NCBI GenBank assembly: GCA_903881515.1
Contig: CAIRTN010000258.1
Span: 1-44,759 of the forward strand
Direction: 5' to 3'
Origin: an uncultured Rhodospirillales bacterium
GTDB lineage: Bacteria; Pseudomonadota; Alphaproteobacteria; Acetobacterales; Acetobacteraceae
DNA length: 44,759 nucleotides
The notes under the pieces are model-generated. The model did no database searches. It had not been told where the DNA came from and saw only the letters and a program-made list of their open reading frames with translations. Position numbers and translations under genes: made by a program. The number at the start of each line of letters is the position of its first letter. Positions within the stretch are counted from its first letter, which is position 1. Of the stretch, positions 27,549 to 35,457 are shown piece after piece.

Positions 27549-29675
27549 TCAGCCGATCAGCAACAGCCCGTCCACCGCCGCGGCATCGTCCTCGCCGAGC
27601 TTCAGCGGATTCACTTCGAACGTGAAGCTCTCCCACGGAGCGGAGGCCACCAGCGCCGAGAACCGCGCGATGAACGCCCCGGCCAGTTCGATCTGCCGCG
27701 CCGACAACAGCTCCGGCAACCGCTTCAGCGTCCGCAGCCGGCGCAGCAGGTCCTCCGCACCGCCGGCCTCCAGCGGCGCGCGGGCGAACTGCACATCATC
27801 GATGATCTCCGTCATCCCGCCGCCCATGCCGCAGCCGACGATCACCCCGAAATCCGCATCGCGGAACGCGGTCACCAGCAATTCGGTCTTGCCGGCGAAC
27901 ATGTGCTGCACCCAGACGCCGTCCAGGCTGACGCCCAGTTCCGCCGCCCGCGCCGACAGCCTGGCGAACGCCGCCGACACCGCCTCCGGCGTCGCCAGAT
28001 CCAGCGCCAACAGCCCCGCCGCCGCGCGATGCGTCACCGCGGGCGAAATCCCCTTCATCACCACCGGGAACCCCACCTCGGCGGCGAACGCCAGCGCCTC
28101 GGCGCCGGTTGTGGCGATCCTACCCCGTGCCACCTTCAGCCCGGCGGCTTCCAGAATCCGCGCCGCCACGTGCTCGGACACCACCTTGCCTTCGCCGGCG
28201 GTGAACCGCTCCCAGTCGAACGTCGGCACGTCGGCCGTGCTGCGCCCGATCCGGTGCCGCATATCCGCGCCGTAGCGCACGATATGCCCGGCGGTGCGGA
28301 TCACCCGCGAATGCTCCTGGAACACCATCAGCCCGTCGGCGTTCAGCCCCTCGGCGATCCCCGGCGGCGGCGACAGCCAGCTCAGCAGCACCGGGCGGTC
28401 GGCCTCGCCGGCCGTGGTGCGGTACATATCGGCCAGCGCAGGTGCCAGTTCGCCGAACCCCGAGCCGAAGAACAGCATCAGGTCGGTTTCTTCCGAGCTC
28501 GCCAGCTTCTTCAGCACCGCCGGCATGTTCGGCCGCAGCTTCGGGTTGGTCATCGCCCCAGGCGTCATGTCCACCGGATTGGCCGACGACGCCAGCGGTG
28601 ACATCAGCGGCTTCAGCTCCGCCCGCGTCTCCGCCCGTAGCGGCGGTACCAACATGCCGTCCCGCACGCACTGGTCGGTCGCGATCACGCCGCTGCCGCC
28701 GCCGAAGGTGCTGATCAGCACCCGGTTGCCGCGCGGCAACTGGCCGGGTTTCAGCGCCCCCAACTGCAAACACACGTCCAGCAGTTCTTCCGGCGAATGC
28801 ACCCGCACCGCCGCGAACTCGCGGAAAATCGCATCATAGGTCCGGTCGCTGCCGGCCAACCGCCCGGTATGCGCCAGCGCGGCGCGCGAACTCGCCTCGG
28901 TCGCGCCGCCCTTCAGGATCACCACCGGCTTGCGCCGCGCTTTCGCGGCGGCCAGCGCGTCGACGAACCGGTCCGGCTGTCCGATGCCCTCGGTGTAGAC
29001 CGCGATCACCCGCGTCTCGTCGTCTTCGACCAGCGCTTGCATGAAGTCCGGAATGCCCAGCGCCGCCTCGTTGCCGCAGCTGATCGTCACCCGAAAGCCC
29101 AGCCCCAGCGCCTGCGCCCGGGCATGGGTGTTCACCGCGATGCCGCCGCTCTGGCTGACCATCGACACATGGCCGGGGGTAAAATGGTCCAGCTCCGTCA
29201 TCAGCGAGCTGAACGACGCCGTCATCCCGATGGAGGTATTGATGATGCCGATGCAGTTCGGCCCGCACAGCTTGATCCCGCCGGCGCGGCAGATCGCTTC
29301 CAGCTCCAACTGCCGCTTCACCCCGTCCGGCCCGCCCTCGGCGAACCCGCCGGCCCACACCACGGCCGCCGGAATCCCGGCATTGATGCAATCCTGCACC
29401 ACGGCGCAAACGCTATCCGCCGGCACTGCCAGCACCGCCAGATCCGGCACCGCAGGCAGGTCTTGCAGCGTCGGGTAGCATTTCAGCCCCGCCACTATGT
29501 CCCGCCCGGAATTCACCGGCCAGACCGGGCCGCGAAAACCGAATTTCTGCAGGAACTGCACGGCCAGGCCGCCCAGATTGCCTTCGCGGTCCGAGGCGCC
29601 CACCACCGCCACGGTCTGCGGCGCCAACAGCGGGGTGAGGGCGCCAAAGGCGCCCCCCGGGATCGAGCCCGTCAC
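27549..29675 (-). CDS. NDP-forming acyl-CoA synthetase (acetate-CoA ligase family)
   Basis: The 708-aa protein fuses the two subunits of ADP-forming acyl-CoA synthetases. The N-terminal CoA-binding/ligase part has TVAVVGASDREGNLG (residues ~18-32), LCGPNCIGIINT and VSMVSQSGGIAVN, followed by the CoA-ligase domain with the phospho-His-type region HTGRLAGSDRTYDAIF. The C-terminal ATP-grasp part has GFPVVMKGISPAVTHRAAAGLLALDL and FEVNPLKL. It converts an acyl-CoA plus NDP and phosphate to acid and NTP, or the reverse. GTG 29675 overlaps the enoyl-CoA hydratase stop by 4 bp, so they are co-translated under the MarR-type promoter at 30611. Confidence 0.9.
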   Translation of the reverse strand: MTGSIPGGAFGALTPLLAPQTVAVVGASDREGNLGGLAVQFLQKFGFRGPVWPVNSGRDIVAGLKCYPTLQDLPAVPDLAVLAVPADSVCAVVQDCINAGIPAAVVWAGGFAEGGPDGVKRQLELEAICRAGGIKLCGPNCIGIINTSIGMTASFSSLMTELDHFTPGHVSMVSQSGGIAVNTHARAQALGLGFRVTISCGNEAALGIPDFMQALVEDDETRVIAVYTEGIGQPDRFVDALAAAKARRKPVVILKGGATEASSRAALAHTGRLAGSDRTYDAIFREFAAVRVHSPEELLDVCLQLGALKPGQLPRGNRVLISTFGGGSGVIATDQCVRDGMLVPPLRAETRAELKPLMSPLASSANPVDMTPGAMTNPKLRPNMPAVLKKLASSEETDLMLFFGSGFGELAPALADMYRTTAGEADRPVLLSWLSPPPGIAEGLNADGLMVFQEHSRVIRTAGHIVRYGADMRHRIGRSTADVPTFDWERFTAGEGKVVSEHVAARILEAAGLKVARGRIATTGAEALAFAAEVGFPVVMKGISPAVTHRAAAGLLALDLATPEAVSAAFARLSARAAELGVSLDGVWVQHMFAGKTELLVTAFRDADFGVIVGCGMGGGMTEIIDDVQFARAPLEAGGAEDLLRRLRTLKRLPELLSARQIELAGAFIARFSALVASAPWESFTFEVNPLKLGEDDAAAVDGLLLIG

Positions 29676-30508
29676 CGCATCTTCCACACAGGCCGGCGCT
29701 TTTCGCGGAACGCCAGCGGCCCTTCGGCCCCGTCCTCGCTTTCCGCCACTTCCTTGTCCAGATGCTTGGCGTACGACACAAGCGAGGGCGGGAACGCGGC
29801 GGCCAGCCGGTACAGCCGCACCGCCGCCTGCACCGCCAGCGGCGAGCTGTCGCAGATCATCTCCGCCAGCTTCTCCGCCTCGGCGAGCAGGTTTTCCGGC
29901 TCCACCACCTTGTTGACGATGCTGTGCTGCAGGCACTCCTGCGCACTCAGCCGCCCGTTGCACAGTGTCATATACGCCGCCACCGCCCGCGGCAGCGCCG
30001 TATACAGGTTATGCGCCGAACCCAGCCGGCCGACCTTGGTATGTGTGTCGCTGATCCACGCCGTGCGCGACATCACCCGCAGCTGGCACTGCAACGCCAG
30101 CGACAGCCCGATGCCCACCGCCAGCCCGTTGATCGCCGCGATCAGCGGCTTCTCCAGGTTCGCGTCATTCGGCGTGCCGCCGCCGCCCCAGTGATACAGC
30201 GGGTTGTTCGGGTCCTCATGCGGGGTCCGCTTGCCCTCGGCCTGATACTTAGCCAGGAACTTCACATCCCGCCCACCGCAGAACGCATCCGTCCCCGCCC
30301 CGGTCAGAATGCCGACATAGATATTCGGGTCATTCCCAATATCCCGCCACACCGCCCGCAACTCCGCATAGGAATAGCTGTGCAGCGCGTTGCGCACTTC
30401 GGGCCGATTGATGGTGACGTAAGCGATATGCCCTTTTTTCTCGTAGATCAGATGCTCCAGATCTTTCGGCATCGTCGACGGATCATAGGGCGATTCATAG
30501 CGCGGCAT
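29672..30508 (-). CDS. Enoyl-CoA hydratase/isomerase family protein
   Basis: The 278-aa crotonase-fold protein has IAYVTINRPEVRNAL (residues ~28-42), GTDAFCGGRDVKFLA (oxyanion-hole region, ~72-86) and KPLIAAINGLAVGIGLSLALQCQLRV. The usual catalytic Glu positions are not clearly conserved (RLGSAHNLYTALPRAVA), so hydratase activity is not certain. ATG 30508 follows GGGAG. It is the first gene after the predicted MarR-controlled promoter and is coupled to the acyl-CoA synthetase, suggesting breakdown of an organic-acid CoA thioester. Confidence 0.88.
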   Translation of the reverse strand: MPRYESPYDPSTMPKDLEHLIYEKKGHIAYVTINRPEVRNALHSYSYAELRAVWRDIGNDPNIYVGILTGAGTDAFCGGRDVKFLAKYQAEGKRTPHEDPNNPLYHWGGGGTPNDANLEKPLIAAINGLAVGIGLSLALQCQLRVMSRTAWISDTHTKVGRLGSAHNLYTALPRAVAAYMTLCNGRLSAQECLQHSIVNKVVEPENLLAEAEKLAEMICDSSPLAVQAAVRLYRLAAAFPPSLVSYAKHLDKEVAESEDGAEGPLAFREKRRPVWKMR

Positions 30509-30610
30509 CGCGGAACTCCCGGACAGGGGTGAAGCGGGCGTCGGCGCAGGTGGCCACGACTCAACCTTCACATCCCCGGCGTTTCGCCGTGGTTCCTCCC
30601 TGCTGCGCGA

Positions 30611-30639
30611 ACGCTAAGTTGACGTGTCAACAGTGTCAA
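30611..30639 (-). promoter_or_regulatory. Promoter of the enoyl-CoA hydratase operon with MarR operator
   Basis: Read on the minus strand: TTGACA (30639-30634), a 17-bp spacer, then TAGCGT (30616-30611). The spacer contains a perfect 14-bp palindrome, GTTGAC-GT-GTCAAC (30618-30631 on the plus strand). This places a repressor site between -35 and -10, the same design as at 31265. Confidence 0.75.
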
Positions 30640-30654
30640 TCCGATAGCGCGGTG

Positions 30655-31182
30655 CTATTTCACCAGTTCGCGCACAGCTGCCCTCGGCCGCGCCTTGCGG
30701 GTGCGTGCGGTCTTCAGATCCTCCGCCTCGCGAAACCGCAGATCCTCCGACGCCACGAACAGCCGCTCCAGCAGATCGGCCAGCAAGCCGCGCTCTGCCT
30801 CGCTCAGCCCCGCCTGGATCACCGCCTCGCGCTGCTGCCAGATCGGCCGCAGATTCTCCACCATCTGCTTGCCGCTGCGCGACAACGACCATGTCCGCCG
30901 CCGCAGGTCCGACGCCGGTGCCGAGGCCTCCACCAGGCCGCGCGCGTGCAGCGTGTTCAGGATCCGGCTCAGCAGCCCTTTGTCCATCGCTGTCAGCGCC
31001 ACCAGATGCGTCGCCGTCAACGGCCCCTCGGCTCCGAGATTGCTGAGGATGCGCATCTCCGGAATCCCGACCCCGAACCGCGTGCCATAGAATTGCTGCG
31101 CCCCCTTGAAGAGGGAACTCGCCAACGCGTGGACGTTGAAATTGATCGACTTACCCTGGCGCGGAGCGCTTTGTGCGTTCAA
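30655..31182 (-). CDS. MarR-family transcriptional regulator
   Basis: The 175-aa protein has a winged-helix MarR domain: GIPEMRILSNLGAEGPLTATHLVALTAMDKGLLSRILNTLHARGLVEA spans the helix-turn-helix (residues ~37-85, split here) and SDLRRRTWSLSRSGKQMV forms the wing. A longer frame to ATG 31272 adds 30 residues rich in rare codons (ATA, ACT, CGA), so TTG 31182, with AGG upstream, is preferred; this leaves room for a real intergenic promoter. It lies between its two predicted targets, each carrying a GTTGAY-NN-RTCAAC palindrome, and probably represses them until an acyl-CoA or aromatic ligand binds. Confidence 0.8.
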   Translation of the reverse strand: MNAQSAPRQGKSINFNVHALASSLFKGAQQFYGTRFGVGIPEMRILSNLGAEGPLTATHLVALTAMDKGLLSRILNTLHARGLVEASAPASDLRRRTWSLSRSGKQMVENLRPIWQQREAVIQAGLSEAERGLLADLLERLFVASEDLRFREAEDLKTARTRKARPRAAVRELVK

Positions 31183-31264
31183 GGAAACCTGCTCCGACCG
31201 TGAAAACCCAACCACCCGCTTATCACGGCAGGCCGGTCGAGTGCCAATTTGTATCACAGCCGCG

Positions 31265-31293
31265 TTGACCATGTTGATTTATCAACCTAGCCT
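31265..31293 (+). promoter_or_regulatory. Promoter of the SMP-30 gene with MarR operator
   Basis: TTGACC (31265-31270), a 17-bp spacer and TAGCCT (31288-31293) form a sigma-70-like promoter. The spacer holds the perfect palindrome GTTGAT-TT-ATCAAC (31273-31286), matching the one upstream of the enoyl-CoA hydratase operon. The site would also block transcription toward the MarR gene. Confidence 0.75.
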
Positions 31294-31320
31294 CCCGAAA
31301 AAATCCGGGAGCGACCGCCC

Positions 31321-32199
31321 ATGACCCCGCAGCTCGAACTCGCCGCGGACATCGTCTCCATTGTCGGCGAATCCCCTACCTGGTCCGTCCGCGAACAGGC
31401 GCTGTACTGGATCGACGGCCAGGCCCACCGCGTCATGCGCCTGTCGCTGCCATCCGGCCGCCTCGAAACCCGAGACCTGCCCTACCGCGCCAGCGCGCTC
31501 GCGTTGCTGCCCGAGCGCGGCCTGCTGCTCGCGTACAAGAAAGGCCTCGGCACCTTCGATTTCGAAACCGGCGCGGCCCAATCCCTGCCGGTCGAAGGCA
31601 TCGACTTCACCGATGTAAGCTTCAACGACTGCGCCTGCGACGCCGCCGGCCGGCTTTGGATCGGCACCCGCCACCGCGACGCCAGCGCCCCGGTCTGCTG
31701 GCTCTACCGCATCGACCCCGGCATGCGCATCACCCCGGTCATCGGCAGCCTCATCGTCTCCAACGGCATCGCCTTCAGCCCCGATGGCCGCATTATGTAC
31801 CACACCGACAGCCGTCCCGGCCGCATCGACGCCTATGACTACGACCCGGCCACCGGCACCCCCAGCAACCCGAAGCGCCTTCTCGACTACCAAGGCAAAG
31901 GCCGCCGCCCCGATGGCTGCACCGTCGACGCCGAAGGCCATCTCTGGGTCGCCGAAATCGACGGATCGCGCATCGCCCGCTACGCCCCCGATGGTACGCT
32001 GGAGCGCACGATCATGCTCCCCGTCAGCAAACCGGCCTCGCTCGCCTTCGGCGGCGCCGACATGCGTACCCTGTTCATCACCTCGATCAGCTACGGATTA
32101 TCCGAAACCCAACGCGCTGAGCAGCCCTGGGCCGGTAAGGTCATGTCGCTCGCCACCGATATCGCGGGCCTGCCGGAGCCGCCGTTCCGCGGCTTGTAG
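31321..32199 (+). CDS. SMP-30/gluconolactonase-family lactonase
   Basis: This 292-aa six-bladed beta-propeller has the metal-binding residues of the family: E in VGESPTW (residue ~17), N in SFNDCACDAAGRLWIGT (residue ~103), N in VSNGIAFSPDGRIMYHTDS (residue ~150) and D in RRPDGCTVDAEGHLWVA (residue ~200). It should hydrolyse a sugar-acid or related lactone in the cytoplasm. ATG 31321 follows GGGAG. It is the divergent partner of the MarR gene. Its stop is followed by a strong hairpin shared with the convergent ccrM gene. Confidence 0.9.
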   Translation: MTPQLELAADIVSIVGESPTWSVREQALYWIDGQAHRVMRLSLPSGRLETRDLPYRASALALLPERGLLLAYKKGLGTFDFETGAAQSLPVEGIDFTDVSFNDCACDAAGRLWIGTRHRDASAPVCWLYRIDPGMRITPVIGSLIVSNGIAFSPDGRIMYHTDSRPGRIDAYDYDPATGTPSNPKRLLDYQGKGRRPDGCTVDAEGHLWVAEIDGSRIARYAPDGTLERTIMLPVSKPASLAFGGADMRTLFITSISYGLSETQRAEQPWAGKVMSLATDIAGLPEPPFRGL

Positions 32200-32213
32200 T
32201 GTCGGGTTGCTGA

Positions 32214-32248
32214 AGGCAAGGCCAGGGCAAGAGCTCTTGGCCTTGCCT
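32214..32248. terminator. Bidirectional terminator between SMP-30 and ccrM
   Basis: AGGCAAGGCC (32214-32223) pairs with GGCCTTGCCT (32239-32248), with an inner CAAGAG/CTCTTG extension, giving a long nearly perfect hairpin followed by AAAAT. It sits between two convergent stop codons. Confidence 0.75.
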
Positions 32249-32256
32249 AAAATCGC

Positions 32257-33369
32257 CTAACCCTCAGCCTCCGGCGCAACCGCGCGCAGCACGTCGATCG
32301 GCACCAGCTTGCCGTCCTGTTCGAAGTGCCAGAACGTCCAGCCGTTGCACGACGGCGCATTCTGCACCGTGGCGCCGACCTTATGGATCGAGCCCTGAAT
32401 ATCGCCCGAACGGATCGAGCCATCCGCCGCCACCACCGCCTTCACCCGCTTCAGCCGGTCGCACAGCACCGTCCCCGCCGGCAGCAGTCCGCGCTCCACT
32501 AGGCTACCGAACGGCACCCGCGGCACATCGCGCTTGGTCTGGGTTGGCGCCACCTCGTTGCTCTCGCCGCGCTCGATCAGTTTCAGCCGCGCCAGCGCCG
32601 CCTCGACATAGGCCGGGTGCCGCTCGATCCCCACGAAATGCCGCCCGAGCTTCTTCGCCACCGCTGCCGTGGTGCCGGTGCCCAGGAACGGGTCCAGCAC
32701 CAGATCCCCCGGCAGCGTGCTCGACAGCAGCACCCGGTGCAGCAGCGATTCCGGCTTCTGCGTCGGATGCAGCTTCAGCCCATGCGTGTTGCGCAGCCGC
32801 TCCGCCCCGGTGCACAGCGGCAGCCACCAGTCCGAGCGCATCTGCACATCATCGTTCAGCGACTTCATCGCCTGGTAGTTGAACCGATACCGGCTGGTCC
32901 GGCTGCGCGCCGCCCAGATCATCGTTTCATGCGCGTTGGTGAACCGGCGCCCGCGGAAATTCGGCATCGGGTTGGCCTTGCGCCACACCACGTCGTTCAG
33001 GATCCAGAACCCCAGCTCCTGCAGGATCGCCCCGATGCGGAAAATATTATGGTAGCTGCCGATCACCCAGATCGTGCCGTCCTCGCGCAGCAGCCGCCGG
33101 CATTCCACCAGCCAGGCATGGGTGAAACTGTCATACGCCTCGAAATCGGTGAACCGGTCCCAGTCCTCGTCCACGCCGTCGACCAGACTATCGTCCGGCC
33201 GGCGCAGTTCCCCGCGCAATTGCAGATTGTACGGCGGGTCGGCGAACACACAGTGAAACGACGCGGACCGCAACATGCCCATCATGCGCACGGAGTCCCC
33301 GAGCAGCACCTGGTCCAATGGCAGTTCGCGGACGGTATCCACGTGATCCGGGTCTCCGGTGTCTTTCAT
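32257..33369 (-). CDS. ccrM: CcrM-type DNA adenine methyltransferase
   Basis: The 370-aa beta-class N6-adenine methyltransferase has the catalytic DPPY in FADPPYNLQLRG (residue ~43), then the AdoMet-binding DPFLGTGTTAAVAKKLGRHFVGIE (residues ~228-251). A C-terminal ~80-residue RAMA-type region (VGATVQNAPSCNGWTFWHF) is typical of CcrM. It methylates GANTC and helps time the alphaproteobacterial cell cycle. The HPTQKPESLLHRVLLSST block is conserved. No restriction gene is present, so it is a solitary methylase. It lies 32 bp after rnhB, on the same strand. Confidence 0.93.
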   Translation of the reverse strand: MKDTGDPDHVDTVRELPLDQVLLGDSVRMMGMLRSASFHCVFADPPYNLQLRGELRRPDDSLVDGVDEDWDRFTDFEAYDSFTHAWLVECRRLLREDGTIWVIGSYHNIFRIGAILQELGFWILNDVVWRKANPMPNFRGRRFTNAHETMIWAARSRTSRYRFNYQAMKSLNDDVQMRSDWWLPLCTGAERLRNTHGLKLHPTQKPESLLHRVLLSSTLPGDLVLDPFLGTGTTAAVAKKLGRHFVGIERHPAYVEAALARLKLIERGESNEVAPTQTKRDVPRVPFGSLVERGLLPAGTVLCDRLKRVKAVVAADGSIRSGDIQGSIHKVGATVQNAPSCNGWTFWHFEQDGKLVPIDVLRAVAPEAEG

Positions 33370-33401
33370 TCCCTTAAAAACCCACGTCGCGCGTGGCCGC
33401 G

Positions 33402-33998
33402 TCAATCGTTCGTGAATAGCGTCAACTGCCGAACGGTGCCGAATCCCGCCCGGTGATGCGCCGTTGCCCCCATCCGGTGCAGCGCCGCCCGGTGCGCTGG
33501 CGTGCCGTAGCCGGCGTTCACCGCCCAGCCATACCCCGGATGCCGTGCATCCAACCGCGCCATCAACCGGTCGCGGATCACCTTCGCCACGATCGATGCC
33601 GCCGAGATCGCCGGCTCCAGCGCATCGCCGCCGACGATACACCGCACCGCGCACGGCAGATCCGGCGCCCGATTGCCATCCACCAGCGCCAGCCCCGGCA
33701 GCACCCTGAGCCGCAACACCGCGCGGCGCATCGCCAGCATCGCGGCATGCAGGATGTTGATCCGCGCGATCTCACGCACCGACGCCGCCCCCACCCCGAT
33801 GATCACCCCTGGATCGGCGCACAGCGCCGCAAACGCCCGCTCCCGCGCCGCCGCCGACAGCTTCTTCGAATCGTCCAGCAGCCCCAGCAGTGCCGCATCC
33901 GCCCGCTCCGGCAGGATCACCGCGGCCGCCAGCACCGGCCCCGCCAACGGCCCGCGCCCCACCTCGTCCACCCCCGCGATCCGCCCGTTCCCCCGCAT
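33402..33998 (-). CDS. rnhB: Ribonuclease HII
   Basis: The 198-aa enzyme removes ribonucleotides from DNA and RNA primers. The acidic active site is visible: D and E in [13 protein letters not shown] (residues ~10-11), D in LVDGNRAP (residue ~108) and D in KVIRDRLM (residue ~136). ATG 33998 is taken; a GTG directly upstream (34001) is possible. The rnhB-ccrM arrangement is common in alphaproteobacteria. It diverges from the OFA transporter across an AT-rich 139-bp gap. Confidence 0.93.
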   Translation of the reverse strand: MRGNGRIAGVDEVGRGPLAGPVLAAAVILPERADAALLGLLDDSKKLSAAARERAFAALCADPGVIIGVGAASVREIARINILHAAMLAMRRAVLRLRVLPGLALVDGNRAPDLPCAVRCIVGGDALEPAISAASIVAKVIRDRLMARLDARHPGYGWAVNAGYGTPAHRAALHRMGATAHHRAGFGTVRQLTLFTND

Positions 33999-34137
33999 CA
34001 CCCCACGCTACAGGCTCCCGCAAAATCGCGCCAACATTCTGAAAATTATTTTCAAGCAATTTACAAACTAATATTCTTGCTGAAAATTCTGAAAATATTT
34101 ACGAACAATGCTCATTCGCTTTCCCGGAGCAGATCGT
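33999..34137. promoter_or_regulatory. AT-rich divergent promoter region, rnhB/OFA transporter
   Basis: This gap is strikingly AT-rich for the genome. It has a perfect palindrome TGAAAAT-T-ATTTTCA (34040-34054), and two direct CTGAAAAT repeats near 34080-34096. A TTTACA box near 34060 may be a -35. A regulator binding these repeats is likely but is not identified. Confidence 0.5.
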
Positions 34138-35385
34138 ATGCGCATCCTGAACGGCCGTTGGAGTCAACTCATCCTCGGCATCATCTGCATGGTGATGATC
34201 GCCAACCTGCAATATGGCTGGACGCTCTTCGTGCTGCCCATCGATCAGGCCCATCACTGGGGCCGCGCCGCGATCCAGGTCGCCTTCACCGTCTTCGTCG
34301 TCACCGAAACCTGGCTGGTGCCGTTCGAAGGCTGGCTGATCGACCGCATCGGCCCCCGCCCCACCGTCTTCGCCGGCGGTATCCTGATCGGCCTGTCCTG
34401 GCTGATGAACGGCTATGCCGACAGCCTGACCCTGCTCTACCTCTCCGCCGCCGTCGGCGGCGTCGGCGCCGGCCTGATCTACGGCGCCACCGTCGGCAAC
34501 GCGGTGAAATGGTTCCCCGACCGCCGTGGCCTCGCCGCCGGCCTCACCGCCGCCGGCTTCGGCGCCGGCTCCGCGGTGACCATCGTGCCGATCTCCACCT
34601 GGATCGCCACCCAGGGCTACCAGTCCGCCTTCATCTGCTTCGGCATCGCCCAGGGCATCATCGTCATGCTCGTCGCCCTGCTGCTCGTCCCCCCGCCGCA
34701 CGGCCCCGACCGCGCCAGCTCCATCGCGCACGGCGACCTCGCCCCCGCCCAGGTGCTGCGTCAGCCGGTGTTCTGGGTGATGTACCTGATGTTCGTCATG
34801 GTCGGCGCCGGCGGCCTGATGGCCACCGCGCAGCTCGCCGTCATCGCCGCCGATTACGGCGTCGCCAAAACCCCGGTCAGCCTGTTCGGCCTGACCATGC
34901 CCGCGCTCACCTTCGCGCTGTCCATCGACCGTGTGCTGAACGGCATCACCCGCCCGTTCTTCGGCTGGGTCTCCGACCGCATCGGCCGTGAGCTCACCAT
35001 GTTCATCGCCTTCGGCCTGGAAGCCGTCGGCATCTGGATGCTGATGACCATGGCCACCAGCCCGATCGCCTTCGTCCTGGTCTCCGGCCTGGTGTTCTTC
35101 GCCTGGGGCGGAATCTATTCCCTGTTCCCCGCCCTCTGCACCGATATCTTCGGCCGCCGCTTCGCCACCACGAATTACGGCCTGCTCTACACCGCCAAAG
35201 GCACCGCCGCCCTGCTGGTCCCCTTCGCCAGCGTGCTGCGTGACGCCGCCGGCGGCTGGCAGGCAGTGTTCTGGGCCGCCGCCGCGATGAATGCCGCCGC
35301 CCTGCTCGCCTGGTTCGTGCTCCGCCCGCTGCGTCAGGGCGTGCACACAAGGCGCTCGGCAGCCCTCGCCGTGGCCGCCGAATAG
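34138..35385 (+). CDS. OFA-family MFS transporter (oxalate/formate antiporter type)
   Basis: The 415-aa carrier has about 12 membrane segments. It resembles OxlT-type proteins: RWSQLILGIICMVMIANLQYGWTLF at the first helix, ETWLVPFEGWLIDRIGPRPTVFAGG, and GVGAGLIYGATVGNAVKWFPDRRGLAAG (residues ~112-139, split here). An in-frame ATG at 34108 exists, but GGAG 8 bp before ATG 34138 decides the start. Its neighbour, 72 bp downstream, is an oxalate-CoA-ligase-like enzyme, supporting a dicarboxylate such as oxalate as substrate (inference). Confidence 0.85.
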   Translation: MRILNGRWSQLILGIICMVMIANLQYGWTLFVLPIDQAHHWGRAAIQVAFTVFVVTETWLVPFEGWLIDRIGPRPTVFAGGILIGLSWLMNGYADSLTLLYLSAAVGGVGAGLIYGATVGNAVKWFPDRRGLAAGLTAAGFGAGSAVTIVPISTWIATQGYQSAFICFGIAQGIIVMLVALLLVPPPHGPDRASSIAHGDLAPAQVLRQPVFWVMYLMFVMVGAGGLMATAQLAVIAADYGVAKTPVSLFGLTMPALTFALSIDRVLNGITRPFFGWVSDRIGRELTMFIAFGLEAVGIWMLMTMATSPIAFVLVSGLVFFAWGGIYSLFPALCTDIFGRRFATTNYGLLYTAKGTAALLVPFASVLRDAAGGWQAVFWAAAAMNAAALLAWFVLRPLRQGVHTRRSAALAVAAE

Positions 35386-35457
35386 GCCCCGGCTTCACGC
35401 GCCGCCCGTCTGGGGCTATGCCGTGCCCAACCGAGCACGCGTGGAGAGGACCTATCC

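Noticed and set aside
32257-33998. Restriction-modification system around the methyltransferase
   Set aside because: No restriction gene is adjacent; the protein has the CcrM layout with its C-terminal domain and sits by rnhB, as in cell-cycle methylases.
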